This document shows positions 5,577-5,895 of a stretch of 5,895 bases of DNA, one piece after another. Numbering within the stretch: position 1 is the stretch's first letter; each line of letters opens with the position of its first letter. The notes beneath the pieces were generated by a model. It saw only the letters and a program-made list of their open reading frames with translations, was not told the DNA's origin and ran no database searches. A program made the translations under genes and the position numbers. The stretch comes from Defluviitaleaceae bacterium (GTDB lineage Bacteria; Bacillota; Clostridia; Lachnospirales; UBA5962). The stretch lies in contig WQZK01000129.1 in the NCBI GenBank assembly GCA_009780765.1, forward strand, positions 1 to 5,895, in the 5' to 3' direction.

Positions 5577-5895
5577 CAAATACCACTTTGGTTCTTATTG
5601 TTTCTATTATCGCAATATTGGTTTATATAAAAGTTTTTGTGCTTGATAGAAAGCAAAAAGTAGATAATGGTTTTGAATTTGAAAATGGTATGTTAGCTGG
5701 CAACGCTCAGTTTATAGGAAATAGAGATAATCAAAATGATTATTTTGCTATACTTCCAAACAAAAATTCAATATTTGCTGTTATTGCAGATGGGTTAAAT
5801 GATAAAAAAGTTGGTAAAGAGGCTGCCGTTATAGCTGTTGAAATACTTAAGTATAACTTTTTACAAGAGTTACATAAAAAAACTTCTGTAAGTCA
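5573..5895 (+). CDS. PP2C-type Ser/Thr phosphatase, membrane-anchored, partial
   Basis: The frame opens with ATG at 5573, sharing ATGA with the stop of the preceding FHA gene, a sign of translational coupling; no strong Shine-Dalgarno of its own is seen. It is open to the window edge (107 residues; PP2C domains need about 240). Residues 4-24 are a single hydrophobic helix, then a short basic linker (DRKQK). The PP2C fold begins near 41: IGNRDNQNDYF (48-58) is motif I, with R51 and metal-binding D56, and FAVIADGL (68-75) is motif II with metal-binding D73. GKEAA (81-85) matches the usual GExAS. The Gly-Gly of the typical DGMGG is replaced by Asn-Asp here, a modest departure. PP2C enzymes remove phosphate from Ser/Thr using two metal ions. 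Beside FHA proteins, it most likely reverses a kinase that acts on them, like PppA in T6SS control. The rest of the gene and a kinase would lie to the right. Confidence 0.9.
   Translation, partial: MTNTTLVLIVSIIAILVYIKVFVLDRKQKVDNGFEFENGMLAGNAQFIGNRDNQNDYFAILPNKNSIFAVIADGLNDKKVGKEAAVIAVEILKYNFLQELHKKTSVS

Noticed and set aside
1..5895. CRISPR array, insertion sequence, attachment site or replication origin
   Set aside because: No regularly spaced repeats, transposase fragments, terminal inverted repeats with target duplications, or DnaA-box clusters were seen.

Overview
The window looks like a chromosomal segment of a low-GC Gram-positive-type bacterium, most likely Firmicutes (Clostridia or a relative). 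The clues are strong A+T richness, strong AGGAGG-type ribosome binding sites, use of GTG and apparently CTG starts, a sigma-A-like promoter, and the style of the FHA and PP2C proteins. This assignment is inference from composition and family resemblance; no marker gene is present.

Left end (1 to about 480, minus strand): gene debris. One minus-strand reading frame holds the C-terminal tail of a type I restriction specificity subunit (HsdS), joined in frame to the core of a transglutaminase/papain-like fold protein. A TGA stop sits where the conserved Trp of the HAW motif should be, and a second stop (480-482) removes the N-terminus. It is best read as a decayed defence-island remnant. Positions 480-675 are very A+T rich and non-coding.

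Core (676-5895, all plus strand): a strong extended -10 promoter (676-704) drives a long contractile-sheath-like protein (829-2994, TssC/VipB-like, possibly a TssB-TssC fusion). A small Hcp/tail-tube-like protein follows (3046-3471). A hairpin-rich 300-base gap with a good intrinsic terminator (3612-3641) separates this pair from a short J-domain protein (3773-4219). Next come a two-helix membrane-anchored FHA protein (4337-4888), a zinc-knuckle plus FHA protein (5001-5576), and the start of a membrane-anchored PP2C phosphatase (5573 to the edge), which overlaps the preceding gene by four bases.

Taken together this looks like one end of a contractile injection system (T6SS-like or eCIS-like) in a Gram-positive lineage, carrying its own phospho-signalling module. 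In Pseudomonas T6SS, a Thr kinase (PpkA), an FHA protein and a PP2C phosphatase (PppA) gate assembly; here two FHA proteins and a PP2C lie beside the sheath and tube genes, and a kinase would be expected to the right. The J-domain protein is the odd partner: it could link sheath or tube handling to DnaK/ClpB in place of a dedicated ClpV, but that is a hypothesis. Baseplate, spike, AAA+ and kinase genes are not in the window.

Three start codons matter for annotation. The sheath gene most likely starts at GTG 829, the first FHA gene at CTG 4337 (which adds a first membrane helix), and the second FHA gene at ATG 5001. Each choice rests on ribosome-binding-site spacing.
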